Positions 21,997 through 29,310 are shown, counted from the stretch's first letter. The stretch is 36,133 nucleotides of DNA from Streptomyces somaliensis DSM 40738 (GCA_012396115.1 JAAXOU010000018.1:1-36133), one strand, 5' to 3'. Made by a program: numbers and translations. Notes: generated by a model not told the origin, from the letters alone.

Positions 21997-22344
21997 ATGC
22001 GTGTCATCCCCGTGGACACTTCGGCCGCGACGCTCCTCGTCACCAAGCTGCCCGAGGTGAAGGTGAAGGACCGGCAGACCGGTGAGGTCGCCGTGGACCC
22101 GGTGAACGGGCAGCGGCTGATGGTGCTGGAGCTGGTGTTCATCGCGGACGGCGGCTCGGACATGATCAAGGTCACCGTTCCCGAACAGGGCATCGGCGAG
22201 GGCCTGGTCATGGGCGCGCCGGTCATCCTGTCCGGCCTGGTGGCCCGACCCTGGGAAAGCGAGTTCGGCGGGCGCAGCCGGCACGGCATCGCCTTCCGGG
22301 CCGACGCGGTCATGGTCAACGCCTCGACCCCGGTGCAGGGCTGA
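21997..22344 (+). CDS. SCO3933-like small regulatory protein of AICEs
   Basis: A 115-residue protein (MRVIPVDTSAATLLVTKLPE, VKVKDRQTGEVAVDPVNGQR, then LELVFIADGGSDMIKVTVPE). It matches in character the small protein found directly upstream of the FtsK-like translocase in many Streptomyces integrative elements. A beta-rich, possibly OB-fold single-domain protein is likely. Biochemical role is unknown to me; a DNA-bound accessory of transfer or regulation is guessed from position. The stop overlaps the translocase ATG (TGATG), and the operator cluster precedes it. Confidence 0.75.
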   Translation: MRVIPVDTSAATLLVTKLPEVKVKDRQTGEVAVDPVNGQRLMVLELVFIADGGSDMIKVTVPEQGIGEGLVMGAPVILSGLVARPWESEFGGRSRHGIAFRADAVMVNASTPVQG

Positions 22345-23714
22345 TGACCATGACCGACGTCGTCCGGGTGCTGCTGTCGGTCCTCCTGGTCCTGGTCGTG
22401 CTGCTGGCGGTGCGCCGCCGGTCGCCGGTCCTGTTCTGGTGGCTGGTCGGGTATCCGCTCGTCGCGCTGCGGGTGCGCGCCTCGTACCGGGCGACGATGG
22501 ACGCCTGCGGCCTGACGGTCCCGGCCTCGCCCGTCCGCCGGGCCACGGCCCGGATGGTGGGGCGGCAGGCGGCTCCCGTACCGCCCCGCCGGTCGCTGCC
22601 GCGGCCGACCGGGTCCGGCCTCGTGATGCGGCTGCGCATGGCGGCCGGGCAGGCACCCGAGGACTTCACCGCCTCGGCCGACCGGCTGCGGCACGCCTGG
22701 GGCGCCCACGCCGTGTACGTCCGCCCCACCAAGCCGGGCTGGCTCGAACTGCGGCTCGTCGGCTGGGACGTGCTCGCCGAGGTACGGCCTTTCCGGCGTC
22801 GGCTGGCGGCCGGTCCGCTCCGCCTGCCGCTGGCGCTGCGGGAGGACGGTGAGTGGCACGTACGGGACTTCCGCACCGTGCCACACGAACTGATCCTCGG
22901 CGCCACGCAGTCCGGCAAGTCCGTCTACCTGCGCAACCTGCTGTGCGGCCTGGCCCGGCAACCGGTCGTCCTCGTCGGCATCGATTGCAAGTGGGGTGTC
23001 GAACTGGCGCCGTTCGCGCCCCGGCTGTCGGCGCTCGCCGACACCCCGGACCGGGCGGACGGACTCCTCGACGCTCTCCTGGAGGAGATGGAGGCGCGGT
23101 TCCGGCTGATCGGCCTTTCGAGCGGGGCCGGCCCGGACGCCGTACTCACCTCGGACGTGTGGGGACTGCCGGAAGCGGTACGGCCGGTGCCGGTCGTGCT
23201 CGTCGTCGACGAAGTCGCGGAACTCTTCCTCGCCGCGAACAAGGACGACGAGAAGCGGCGCGACGCCATGGTCACCAAACTCATCCGCCTCGCCCAGCTC
23301 GGCCGCGCGGCCGGCATCTACCTGGAGGTGTGCGGGCAACGCTTCGGCTCCGAACTCGGCAAGGGCGCCACCATGCTGCGCGCCCAGCTCACCGGCCGCG
23401 TCTGCCACCGCGTCAACGACGAGACGTCCGCCACCATGGCACTCGGCGACATCGCACCGGAAGCGGTGCTGGCCGCCACCGCCATCCCGGCGGAACGGCC
23501 CGGCGTCGCCGTCGTCGGCGACTCCTCCGGCGGCTGGTCCCGCGTCCGCTCGCCCCATCTCTCCCTCGACGACGCGGCGGCCGTCTGCCGCGACACCTCC
23601 GCCCTGGTGCCGGAACTGCCCCGGCTCGATCCCTTCCGGCCCGCCGTCGCCATCGAACCCGCCGGGTCGTTCTCCGCACCTGCCGTGCCTCTTACCCACC
23701 CGGTGACCGAGTAG
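22344..23714 (+). CDS. FtsK/SpoIIIE-like conjugative DNA translocase (TraB/TraSA type)
   Basis: A 456-residue motor protein that moves double-stranded plasmid DNA between mycelial cells, the only protein essential for transfer in actinomycete conjugation. An N-terminal hydrophobic segment (residues 5-30, VVRVLLSVLLVLVVLLAVRR, then VLFWWLVGYPL) anchors it. Walker A G186-ATQSGKS193 and Walker B VVLVVDE (D289, E290) are intact, with ICGQRFGSE-like VCGQRFGSELGKGATMLRAQ after it (arginine-finger region). A typical gamma-type C-terminal winged helix is not obvious in the last 60 residues (Pro/Ala/Val-rich). Start ATG 22344; ATG 22350 is nearly as good. It is followed by DUF2637 and Spd-type genes as in known AICEs. 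Confidence 0.92.
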   Translation: MTMTDVVRVLLSVLLVLVVLLAVRRRSPVLFWWLVGYPLVALRVRASYRATMDACGLTVPASPVRRATARMVGRQAAPVPPRRSLPRPTGSGLVMRLRMAAGQAPEDFTASADRLRHAWGAHAVYVRPTKPGWLELRLVGWDVLAEVRPFRRRLAAGPLRLPLALREDGEWHVRDFRTVPHELILGATQSGKSVYLRNLLCGLARQPVVLVGIDCKWGVELAPFAPRLSALADTPDRADGLLDALLEEMEARFRLIGLSSGAGPDAVLTSDVWGLPEAVRPVPVVLVVDEVAELFLAANKDDEKRRDAMVTKLIRLAQLGRAAGIYLEVCGQRFGSELGKGATMLRAQLTGRVCHRVNDETSATMALGDIAPEAVLAATAIPAERPGVAVVGDSSGGWSRVRSPHLSLDDAAAVCRDTSALVPELPRLDPFRPAVAIEPAGSFSAPAVPLTHPVTE

Positions 23715-23804
23715 CCGCGCCCCTCCTCACCTCACGGCCGGCGCGACCGCCTCGCGCCACGTCCCTACCCCTCCTATGCCGGAAACCGGAAGGAACTCCA
23801 GCCG

Positions 23805-24581
23805 ATGCGTGCCCATCTGGCCCGTGTGGACGCCGTGCTCGTCCAAGCCGCCATCGCGGGCGCCCTGTCCTTCTCCCACCTGCACGACCTCGCGGCGGCG
23901 GCCGGACAGAGCGGCTGGAAGGCGTGGGCCTACCCCGTGAGCGTCGACCTGCTGCTGGTCGCCGCCTGGCGCCGGATGCGTCAGGCGCAGCAAGCAGGAC
24001 GGACGGCCCAAGGGCCGCGGCTGTGGTTCCTCGTGGCGCTGGCCGCGTCCCTCGGCGCGAACGTCGCCACTGCCGGACTTCTCGACCTCGACCACGTCCC
24101 CGCATGGCTCCGCGTCGTCGTGGCGGGCTGGCCCGCCGTCGCCTTCTTCGGCGGGACGCTGCTGGCCCACACGCCTCACGAACCGGAAGCTTCGTCGGCG
24201 CCGGTCCCGGCCCCGGCCCCGGGCCCGGCATTGACTCCGGCTCCGTCGACGACGGGCACGGGCACGGAACCGCAGTCCGTCCCGGACGCCGTCGACGCGC
24301 CTGGCCGTGAAGCGCTGCCGGCGCCGTCCACCACCTCGGAGCCTCCGCCCGAACCCGCTTCCAAGCCCGCCGTTGCCGAACCGGTCACCGGCCCGGCCTC
24401 GACCCCGACCCCGAACCCGCCTTCGGTCTCCGCCGCCCTGCCGCCCGCCCTCGTCGACCGCGTCCGGACCCTCGCCGAGGAGTACCGCTCCACCACCGGG
24501 CGCCCCGCCGACCCCGACGCCGTACGTGCCCGGCTCGGCCTGCCCCCGTCCATGACCGCGTCCGTCGCCGCCCACCTCTGA
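23805..24581 (+). CDS. DUF2637 / SpdB-type membrane protein with Pro-rich linker
   Basis: A 258-residue protein. Residues about 8-125 contain four membrane segments with the DUF2637 layout (AAIAGALSFSHLHDLAAAAG, GWKAWAYPVSVDLLLVAAWR, LWFLVALAASLGANVATAGL, LRVVVAGWPAVAFFGGTLLA). Then comes a roughly 80-residue Pro/Ala/Ser/Thr-rich linker, and a C-terminal helical tail (VDRVRTLAEEYRSTTGRPAD, then ARLGLPPSMTASVAAHL) that looks like a short DNA- or protein-binding helix pair. Spd proteins promote spread of the transferred element along the mycelium (pock formation), usually as a complex with the translocase. ATG 23805; RBS GGAAGGA. It sits 90 bp after the translocase stop. Confidence 0.85.
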   Translation: MRAHLARVDAVLVQAAIAGALSFSHLHDLAAAAGQSGWKAWAYPVSVDLLLVAAWRRMRQAQQAGRTAQGPRLWFLVALAASLGANVATAGLLDLDHVPAWLRVVVAGWPAVAFFGGTLLAHTPHEPEASSAPVPAPAPGPALTPAPSTTGTGTEPQSVPDAVDAPGREALPAPSTTSEPPPEPASKPAVAEPVTGPASTPTPNPPSVSAALPPALVDRVRTLAEEYRSTTGRPADPDAVRARLGLPPSMTASVAAHL

Positions 24582-24595
24582 GAGGAGCACCAACC

Positions 24596-24775
24596 ATGAA
24601 CCCGCGCTTCCGCAACGTCCGCCGTATCGGCCCCGTCAACGTCGCCTCGTACCTCGTCCGCGGGCGCAACCGCCACGTGGCCGCCTGCACCGCGCCGCGC
24701 TGCGACTTCTCCGCCGAGTACGACAGCCGCGCCGCCGCCGAACTCGCCGCCCGTACCCACCGCTGCTCGGCCTGA
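24596..24775 (+). CDS. Small mobile-element transfer protein
   Basis: A 59-residue basic protein: MNPRFRNVRRIGPVNVASYL, VRGRNRHVAACTAPRCDFSA, EYDSRAAAELAARTHRCSA. It has three Cys and a His (C31, C36 and C58 with H56), a likely zinc-knuckle shape. Small proteins with this R-F-R-N-V-x-R-I-G-P-V and C...C.W/F.A.Y.S...A...A..H.C pattern recur next to spd genes of streptomycete elements and are called mobile element transfer proteins. ATG 24596 with GAGAGGAG upstream; it is too short to have been listed among larger frames. The next gene starts 7 bases later, so an operon is clear. Confidence 0.72.
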   Translation: MNPRFRNVRRIGPVNVASYLVRGRNRHVAACTAPRCDFSAEYDSRAAAELAARTHRCSA

Positions 24776-24781
24776 CCAGGG

Positions 24782-24946
24782 ATGGCCGCCATGGACGTTC
24801 CCCTCTGGTTCGCCCTGCTCGTCGTCGGCGCCCTGGGCGTCAAGCTCGTCCGCCCGCCCTGGTGGCTCGTCGCCGTGCTGCTCCTCGGCGGCTATCTCCT
24901 CGCCGACAGCCTGCTTGCCCCCGTCATCGACTCCGCCGTCAAGTAA
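24782..24946 (+). CDS. Small membrane protein of the transfer operon
   Basis: A 54-residue protein with one long or two short hydrophobic helices (FALLVVGALGVKLVRPPWWL, VAVLLLGGYLLADSLLAPVI). Start ATG 24782 follows CCAGGG; ATG 24791 would also serve. It sits between the zinc-knuckle-like protein and the SpdD-like protein, with 7- and 20-bp gaps. It probably belongs to the spread (Spd) membrane complex (inference from position). Confidence 0.65.
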   Translation: MAAMDVPLWFALLVVGALGVKLVRPPWWLVAVLLLGGYLLADSLLAPVIDSAVK

Positions 24947-24966
24947 CCCCCGGAAGGACCCCGCTC

Positions 24967-25290
24967 ATGTTCCGACCGAAGCTCCCCACCATGCCGCAGC
25001 CGACCGGCCTGGTCCTCCCGTCCGCCGCCGTCGAGTCGCACCCCGTCACCCCGGCCGCCCCGGTCGTCCCGGTCACCCCGGTTCCTCCGCCCGTCCCCGC
25101 GACGCTGGCGCCGTCCCGCACGGCCGTCCAGCTCGCCCCCGGGAACGTGCTCGCCCTCGTCGGCGCCGGTACTGCCGTGGTCCTGGTCGTCGGCGCGGTC
25201 CTGGTCTCCATGCTCCTCGCCGTGGCCGTCACGGCCGCGTCCGTGGCCGTGTGTGCCGTCGTCGTCCGCTCCGTCCTCAAGGACCGCTGA
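24967..25290 (+). CDS. SpdD-like spread protein
   Basis: A 107-residue protein with a Pro/Val/Thr-rich N-terminal half (MFRPKLPTMPQPTGLVLPSA...) and a hydrophobic C-terminal half with two helices (GNVLALVGAGTAVVLVVGAV, LLAVAVTAASVAVCAVVVRS) ending VLKDR. This is the pattern of SpdD of pSAM2 and other elements, a membrane protein of intramycelial spread. ATG 24967 was chosen over the upstream GTG (24862) because it has GGAAGGA at the right distance and the earlier frame lies across the previous gene. It is the last gene of the transfer operon; the operator-like palindrome at 25321 then begins the Rep transcription unit. Confidence 0.75.
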   Translation: MFRPKLPTMPQPTGLVLPSAAVESHPVTPAAPVVPVTPVPPPVPATLAPSRTAVQLAPGNVLALVGAGTAVVLVVGAVLVSMLLAVAVTAASVAVCAVVVRSVLKDR

Positions 25291-25320
25291 CCCTCTTCGT
25301 TCCGCTCGCTCGGCCGCCCA

Positions 25321-25344
25321 CCCTGTCTAGTCCCCTCGACAGGG
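25321..25344. promoter_or_regulatory. Operator-like inverted repeat (site 4) upstream of Rep
   Basis: CCCTGTCTAG TCCC CTCGACAGGG: 10-bp arms with a single mismatch (A to C in the right CTAGAC) and the same 4-base spacer as sites 1 and 2. It lies 45 bp before the rep ATG. Confidence 0.65.
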
Positions 25345-25388
25345 TGGACGCCCGTCCCACTCCCGCTCTCCCAAGGAGGAACCCGCAC

Positions 25389-26735
25389 ATGCACCCCGCG
25401 GCTCCGGCCGGAGCCATTCGCCGACTTGCGGCCCTCGCCCGACACGGCGATCTCAGCTCCTACGCACGCCAGATCCAGCGCCTCGGCGGCTGCGAGCGGC
25501 CCGTCCGGATGGAGGGTTACCGGCTCGACATCCACTCCGGTACGGGTGAGATCGTCCGGGAGATCGCCGACCGCGACCTTCCGGCCGGACAGCTCCTCAT
25601 CCGCTGCAACAACCGCCGCGCCACCCGGTGCGCCTCCTGCGCCGAGGTGTACCGCAAGGACACCTTCCACCTGGTCACGGCCGGACTGAGCGGCGGCAAG
25701 GGCATCGGCCCGTCCGTCGCCCGGCATCCGCGCGTCTTCGTCACCTTCACGGCCCCGTCCTTCGGCCCCGTACACAACCGCCCCGGCGGCGGCCGGTGCC
25801 GCTGCGGTCGCCTCCACGCCGAGGACGATCCCGCCCTGGGTACGCCCCTGGACCCGGACCGGTACGACTACCGCGCGGCCGTCCTGTGGAACGCGCACGC
25901 CGGGGCGCTGTGGGGCCGCTTCGCCACCTACCTGCGCCAGCAGCTCGCCTCCCGCGCGGGCCTCAGCCGCTCGGCGCTGCGCCACCGCCTCAAGGTCTCC
26001 TACGCCAAGGTCGCCGAGTACCAGCGGCGCGGCGCCGTCCACTTCCACGCCGTCATCCGCCTCGACGGCCCCGACGGTGCCGAGGACGCTCCGCCGGCCT
26101 GGGCCACGACCGAACTCCTCACCGACGCGATCCGCACGGCGGCCCACCTTGCCGAGACCCCCGGCCCCGTCCTCGACGGCCGCGCGTACGCCTTCCGCTT
26201 CGGCGACCAGCTCGACGTCCGCCCCATCCGCTCGGCCGACTTCGCGGGCGCCTCGGAACTGTCCAGCCGTGCCGTGGCCGCCTACATCGCCAAGTACGCC
26301 ACCAAGGGCGCCGAAACCGCGGGCACCCTCGACCGCCCCATCCGCAACCCGATCATCGACCTGATCGGCTCCGGCGTCACCGACCACGCCCGGCAGATGA
26401 TCCTCACCTGCTGGCACCTCGGCGCCCGGCCCGAACTCGAAGACCTGCGCCTGCGCAAGTGGGCCCACATGCTCGGCTTCCGCGGCCACTTCTCCACCAA
26501 GTCCCGCGCCTACTCCACCACCCTCGGCGCCCTCCGCCAGGAACGCGTAGACCACAACGAAGCCGCGGCCCGCGAACGCGCGGCCGAAGCCGGCCACCCG
26601 CTGCCCGACCCGGACACCGTCCTCGTCCTCTCCCACTGGCGCTTCGCCGGCACCGGCCTGACCGACGCGGAAACCTGGCTCGCCACCTCCCGCCAACCCG
26701 CCTCCGAAACGGAAGGAGAACCGCCCCGTGCGTGA
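25389..26735 (+). CDS. Replication initiator protein (RepSA-type, rolling circle)
   Basis: A 448-residue protein that starts rolling-circle replication of the excised element. An HUH-type motif H218-F-H220 (AVHFHAVIRLDG) and a downstream tyrosine region (AAYIAKYATKG, Y299/Y303) provide the metal and the nucleophile. A Cys-rich segment (CNNRRATRCASCAEVYRKD, residues about 72-90) resembles the metal-binding part of Streptomyces Rep proteins, with GRCRCGRLHAEDD following. The C-terminus holds KWAHMLGFRGHFSTKSRAYS and the RQERVDH segment. ATG 25389 has AAGGAGGAACC upstream; the much longer open frame starting at 24915 runs over other genes and is not used. The stop overlaps the xis start by 8 bp. 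Confidence 0.9.
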   Translation: MHPAAPAGAIRRLAALARHGDLSSYARQIQRLGGCERPVRMEGYRLDIHSGTGEIVREIADRDLPAGQLLIRCNNRRATRCASCAEVYRKDTFHLVTAGLSGGKGIGPSVARHPRVFVTFTAPSFGPVHNRPGGGRCRCGRLHAEDDPALGTPLDPDRYDYRAAVLWNAHAGALWGRFATYLRQQLASRAGLSRSALRHRLKVSYAKVAEYQRRGAVHFHAVIRLDGPDGAEDAPPAWATTELLTDAIRTAAHLAETPGPVLDGRAYAFRFGDQLDVRPIRSADFAGASELSSRAVAAYIAKYATKGAETAGTLDRPIRNPIIDLIGSGVTDHARQMILTCWHLGARPELEDLRLRKWAHMLGFRGHFSTKSRAYSTTLGALRQERVDHNEAAARERAAEAGHPLPDPDTVLVLSHWRFAGTGLTDAETWLATSRQPASETEGEPPRA

Positions 26736-26910
26736 CGACGAACTGCTCACCGTGCCGGACGTAATGGAGCGGCTGAAGGTCGGCCGGTCCACGGTCTACG
26801 ACCTGATCCGCTCCCGCCGTCTGCCCTCGATCACCATCGGTCGGTGCCGCCGCATCCCGGCGCGGGCCGTCCGCGAGTACATCCTCAACGAACTGGAGGT
26901 GGCTGCCTGA
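26728..26910 (+). CDS. xis: Excisionase (MerR-like HTH)
   Basis: A 60-residue protein: LLTVPDVMERLKVGRSTVYD, LIRSRRLPSITIGRCRRIPA, RAVREYILNELE. This winged-HTH excisionase fold (as in helix_turn_helix family 17) binds near the attachment site and directs the integrase toward excision. The GTG at 26728 overlaps Rep by 8 bp and its TGA overlaps the integrase ATG (TGATG), so rep-xis-int is one transcription unit, as in pSAM2. Replication and excision are thus coupled in expression. Confidence 0.9.
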   Translation: MRDDELLTVPDVMERLKVGRSTVYDLIRSRRLPSITIGRCRRIPARAVREYILNELEVAA

Positions 26911-28064
26911 TGGCCCAGCAGCGCAAGCGCAACCCCAACGGCGCGGGCACCATCACCAAGCGCAAGGACGGCCGTTACCAAGCCGCCGTCTACGTCCTCC
27001 AGCCGGACGGCACCCGTGCCCGCAAGTTCGCGTACGGCAAGACGTGGGCGGAGTGCGACGCCAAGCGCCGTGAACTCCTCGACAAGGTCGACCAGGGCGT
27101 ACCCGTGCCCACCCGGTCAGCGAAGCTCTCCGAGTGGCTGCCGTACTGGCTGGACAACGTCATCAAGCCCCGGCGCAAGCTCAGCACGTACGACAAGTAC
27201 GAGGCACACGTCCGGCTCTACCTGGTGCCGCTCCTCGGCGTCAAGCGGCTGGAATCCCTCGGCGTCGCCGACGTGCGCCGCTTCCTCGTCCGCCTGGAGG
27301 AGAAGACGACCGCGGCGACGGCCAAGGAGTCGCACCGCGTGTTGAGGTCGGCGCTGTCCTCCGCGTGTCGCGAGGAGCTGATCACGCGGAACGTCGCCAA
27401 GCTCGTGGAGCCTCCCCGCACCGACAACCGCGAGCTGAGGCCCTGGACCCTGGACGAGACGCTCGACTTCCTGGCCGCCTCGCGCAAGGACCCGCTGTAC
27501 GCGGCCTTCGTGCTCGCCATCGCCATGGGCCTGCGCCGAGGGGAGATCGTCGGGTTGCGCTGGTCGGACCTCGACCTCGACGGCCGCGTCTTGTACGTCC
27601 GGCAGCAGACGCAGCGGCGCCGGGGCGTGCTGTACGACGACGACCCCAAGAGCCGTCGCCGCCGTGCCGTCCCGCTGCCCGCTCTCTGTATCGCGCCGTT
27701 GCGCTGGCATCGGATGCGGCAGGCGGCAGCTCGGACGAAGGCGGGGGAGTCCTGGCACGAGTCGGGGCACGTCTTCACCACCCGTACCGGTCGCCAGGTC
27801 GAGCCGCGGAACGTCTACCGGTCCTTCACCCGCGTCGCCGAGTCCGCCGGCCTCCGCGTGATCCGGCTGCACGACGCTCGGCACGGCACGGCGACGCTCC
27901 TCACGGCGGCCGGGGTCGCGCCCCGCGTCGTGATGGAGATTCTGGGCCACTCCCAGATCAGTATCACCATGGACGTGTACACGCACGTCGTGCAGGACAC
28001 GCAGCGTGAGGCCATGAGCCACATGGACCGGCTGCTCAGGAAGCGGCGTCCCGGTCGTCAGTGA
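26910..28064 (+). CDS. int: Tyrosine site-specific integrase
   Basis: A 384-residue recombinase that inserts the element into, and with Xis excises it from, tRNA-Arg. It has an N-terminal arm-binding domain (GAGTITKRKDGRYQAAVYVL), a core-binding SAM-like domain (about 68-170), and a catalytic domain with all residues in place: R209 (GLRRGE), K247 (PKS), H321-x-x-R324 (LHDARHG), H347 (LGH) and nucleophile Y357 (DVYTHV). ATG 26910, RBS GGAGGTGGCT. Only 8 bp separate its stop from the attR arm sites and 70 bp from the core, a normal placement. It is distinct from the integrase remnant at 15205-15348. Confidence 0.96.
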   Translation: MAQQRKRNPNGAGTITKRKDGRYQAAVYVLQPDGTRARKFAYGKTWAECDAKRRELLDKVDQGVPVPTRSAKLSEWLPYWLDNVIKPRRKLSTYDKYEAHVRLYLVPLLGVKRLESLGVADVRRFLVRLEEKTTAATAKESHRVLRSALSSACREELITRNVAKLVEPPRTDNRELRPWTLDETLDFLAASRKDPLYAAFVLAIAMGLRRGEIVGLRWSDLDLDGRVLYVRQQTQRRRGVLYDDDPKSRRRRAVPLPALCIAPLRWHRMRQAAARTKAGESWHESGHVFTTRTGRQVEPRNVYRSFTRVAESAGLRVIRLHDARHGTATLLTAAGVAPRVVMEILGHSQISITMDVYTHVVQDTQREAMSHMDRLLRKRRPGRQ

Positions 28065-28072
28065 CCGACGCC

Positions 28073-28095
28073 GTTGATGTCAGAAGTAGATGTCA
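28073..28095 (+). other. Integrase arm-type site pair next to attR
   Basis: GTTGATGTCA then, after 3 bases, GTAGATGTCA, with GATGTCA repeated at 13-bp spacing. It matches 15881-15903 in the same orientation; here it is 40 bp from the core, on the integrase side. Confidence 0.6.
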
Positions 28096-28127
28096 AAGGC
28101 CCCGGACCATGATCGGTCCGGGGCCTT
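28096..28127 (-). terminator. tRNA-Arg terminator supplied by the element (also faces int)
   Basis: A perfect 13-bp stem AAGGCCCCGGACC (28096-28108) and GGTCCGGGGCCTT (28115-28127) with a 6-base loop. On the minus strand it begins 5 bases after the encoded CCA and ends in TT, so it replaces the original terminator stranded at 15707. The symmetrical stem can end int transcription from the other side too. Confidence 0.8.
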
Positions 28128-28134
28128 CGCGCTG

Positions 28135-28177
28135 GTGCCCCCGGCAGGATTCGAACCTGCGACACCCGCTTTAGGAG
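28135..28177 (-). repeat. attR: 43-bp core within the intact tRNA-Arg gene
   Basis: Identical to 15754-15796. It ends exactly at the 5' edge of the anticodon loop, so crossover restores an intact tRNA whose 3' half came from the element and 5' half from the chromosome. Confidence 0.93.
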
Positions 28178-28208
28178 AGCGGTGCTCTATCCCCTGAGCT
28201 ACGGAGGC
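28136..28208 (-). tRNA. tRNA-Arg (anticodon CCT)
   Basis: Read on the minus strand: acceptor GCCTCCG (28208-28202) pairs with CGGGGGC, with one U-G pair; D-arm AGCTCAGGGGATAGAGC-type; anticodon stem CCGCT / AGCGG with loop CTCCTAA, anticodon CCT at 28175-28173; T-arm GCAGGTTCGAATCCTGC. The discriminator is A and CCA is encoded (28135-28133). It reads AGG codons, rare in Streptomyces. It is the integration target of the AICE. Confidence 0.97.
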
Positions 28209-29297
28209 GGAGCCTGTCGAGAACTCTGCCGGAACCCCGGTGGGGATGCCGGGCGGAGCGAGACAAGCGCCCTGGTCAGGCTTCCTTCGGGCGGCACCGG
28301 GGTCGGGTCCGGAAGGACACTTCCCCGGGTGGCGCCCTGGAGGTCGACTGACCGCTGACAGCCTAGCGGATAGGGCTTGCTGAGGTTGCCCCATGGGGCG
28401 GGGAGGTGGTGGTGCCGCCGTGATGTGGTACCTGACCTGCGGCGATGTGTCAGTGGGGAGGCGGTGGTGAGGTCGCGTGATCAAGATGCCGGCCTTGTGT
28501 GGGCGAGGTGAGGTGTCCGTTACGGCCTATACGTGGCGGTTTCTTGGTTGTGGAGGTGCCGAGTCGCATGCGTCTCGGGCAGTAATTCGGCGCGGTTCGG
28601 CGGTCTCACCCTTGTGTTCGGGGAGGAGAAGGGATCGAAGGCGGCCCGATCGGTGGCTCCCCGGCGTGACGAGCAGGATCCGGAGGCGGGCCGCCTCCCC
28701 GGGCCGCCGGCAGCAGGTCGGTGACCTCGCAGAGGCACTCGCGAGCCAGGTGTAGCGCGCCGGGGAGGGCGCGGCCCCCGAACCGGGGTGTGCCGCCACG
28801 GAGAGAGGGAGTGGCGAGGAGCGGGGCGTTCCGGAACACCCCGCTGACCGGGAACGCCCCAGCGGGGCCCGTACCCGCGCACACGGCCCGGACCCGCCGG
28901 GGCGGGGCACGTCATGGCTCGCCCCGTCACCCGTGAAACGCACGCCCCGGACCGCGGTGGCGACGGCGGGGACCGACCGACGCCACCGGGCGGAGAGGCA
29001 CCAGCGGGGTGATGCCGACCCCGAAAGGAGGCCGTTCCTCGGCGAACTCCAGGAGACCTCCAGCCCCAGGAGATTCCGGCGGTCTCCGGCGGCCTCCGGC
29101 GGGCGAAGGCGGGAATGGGGCGGTGCAGTGGGGAACGCGGCGGCAAGGCAAGTCCGGTGCGCGAAGTGCGGGCCGTACCCCGCGCGAAGTACGGGCCGTA
29201 CCCCGCGCGAACCACGAAGCAGCCTCTCGTCGCGCCCCCTTCCCGCATCCCGGTCGGTGATCCGGTCGGTGATCCGGCCGGTGACCTGATCGGTGAA
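28209..29297. other. 1.1-kb gene-free region with short tandem repeats
   Basis: Several long open frames exist on both strands but none shows a plausible protein or ribosome-binding start; they follow from the high G+C. Bases 28209-28480 should carry the tRNA promoter. Within it lie a 23-bp tandem duplication (29159-29204, plus a partial third copy) and the beginning of a 12-bp repeat array (29251-29310). No trace of element genes is seen beyond attR. Confidence 0.5.
29159..29211. repeat. 23-bp tandem repeat, 2.3 copies
   Basis: Units at 29159-29181 and 29182-29204 differ by one base (GTGCGGG versus GTACGGG), followed by 7 bases of a third. Recent local duplication in noncoding sequence. Confidence 0.8.
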
Positions 29298-29310
29298 CTA
29301 GTCGGTGATC
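29251..29310. repeat. 12-bp tandem repeat (CGGTCGGTGATC), five units, crossing the flotillin stop
   Basis: Units begin at 29251, 29263, 29275, 29287 and 29299; the first two are identical and the others diverge by up to four bases. On the minus strand the array codes for the last residues of flotillin (EITD), its TAG, then further in-frame I-T-D-R repeats. Confidence 0.75.

Larger units (their letters stand above)
15754..28177. mobile_element. AICE (pSAM2-like integrative and conjugative element) in tRNA-Arg(CCT)
   Basis: A 12.4-kb element bounded by 43-bp direct repeats, with the order known for pSAM2-type AICEs at its right side: FtsK/TraB-like translocase, small Spd-type proteins, Rep, Xis, Int, att. 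It uses single-translocase transfer of double-stranded DNA, so no relaxase/type IV genes are expected (established for AICEs). At the left it carries an RT-SLATT cargo of clearly lower G+C. No Pra-like activator, KorSA-like GntR repressor or Pif-like NUDIX gene is seen; the XRE, HTH and RsbW-like proteins may replace them (inference). Rep, Xis and Int are all intact, so it looks able to excise and transfer. Confidence 0.92.

Noticed and set aside
28080..28484. 134-residue minus-strand frame
   Set aside because: It translates the tRNA-Arg and its terminator; not a protein gene.
28520..29248. 242-residue minus-strand frame in the gene-free region
   Set aside because: Arg/Pro-rich without domains, no ribosome binding site, and it runs over tandem repeats; I could not support it.
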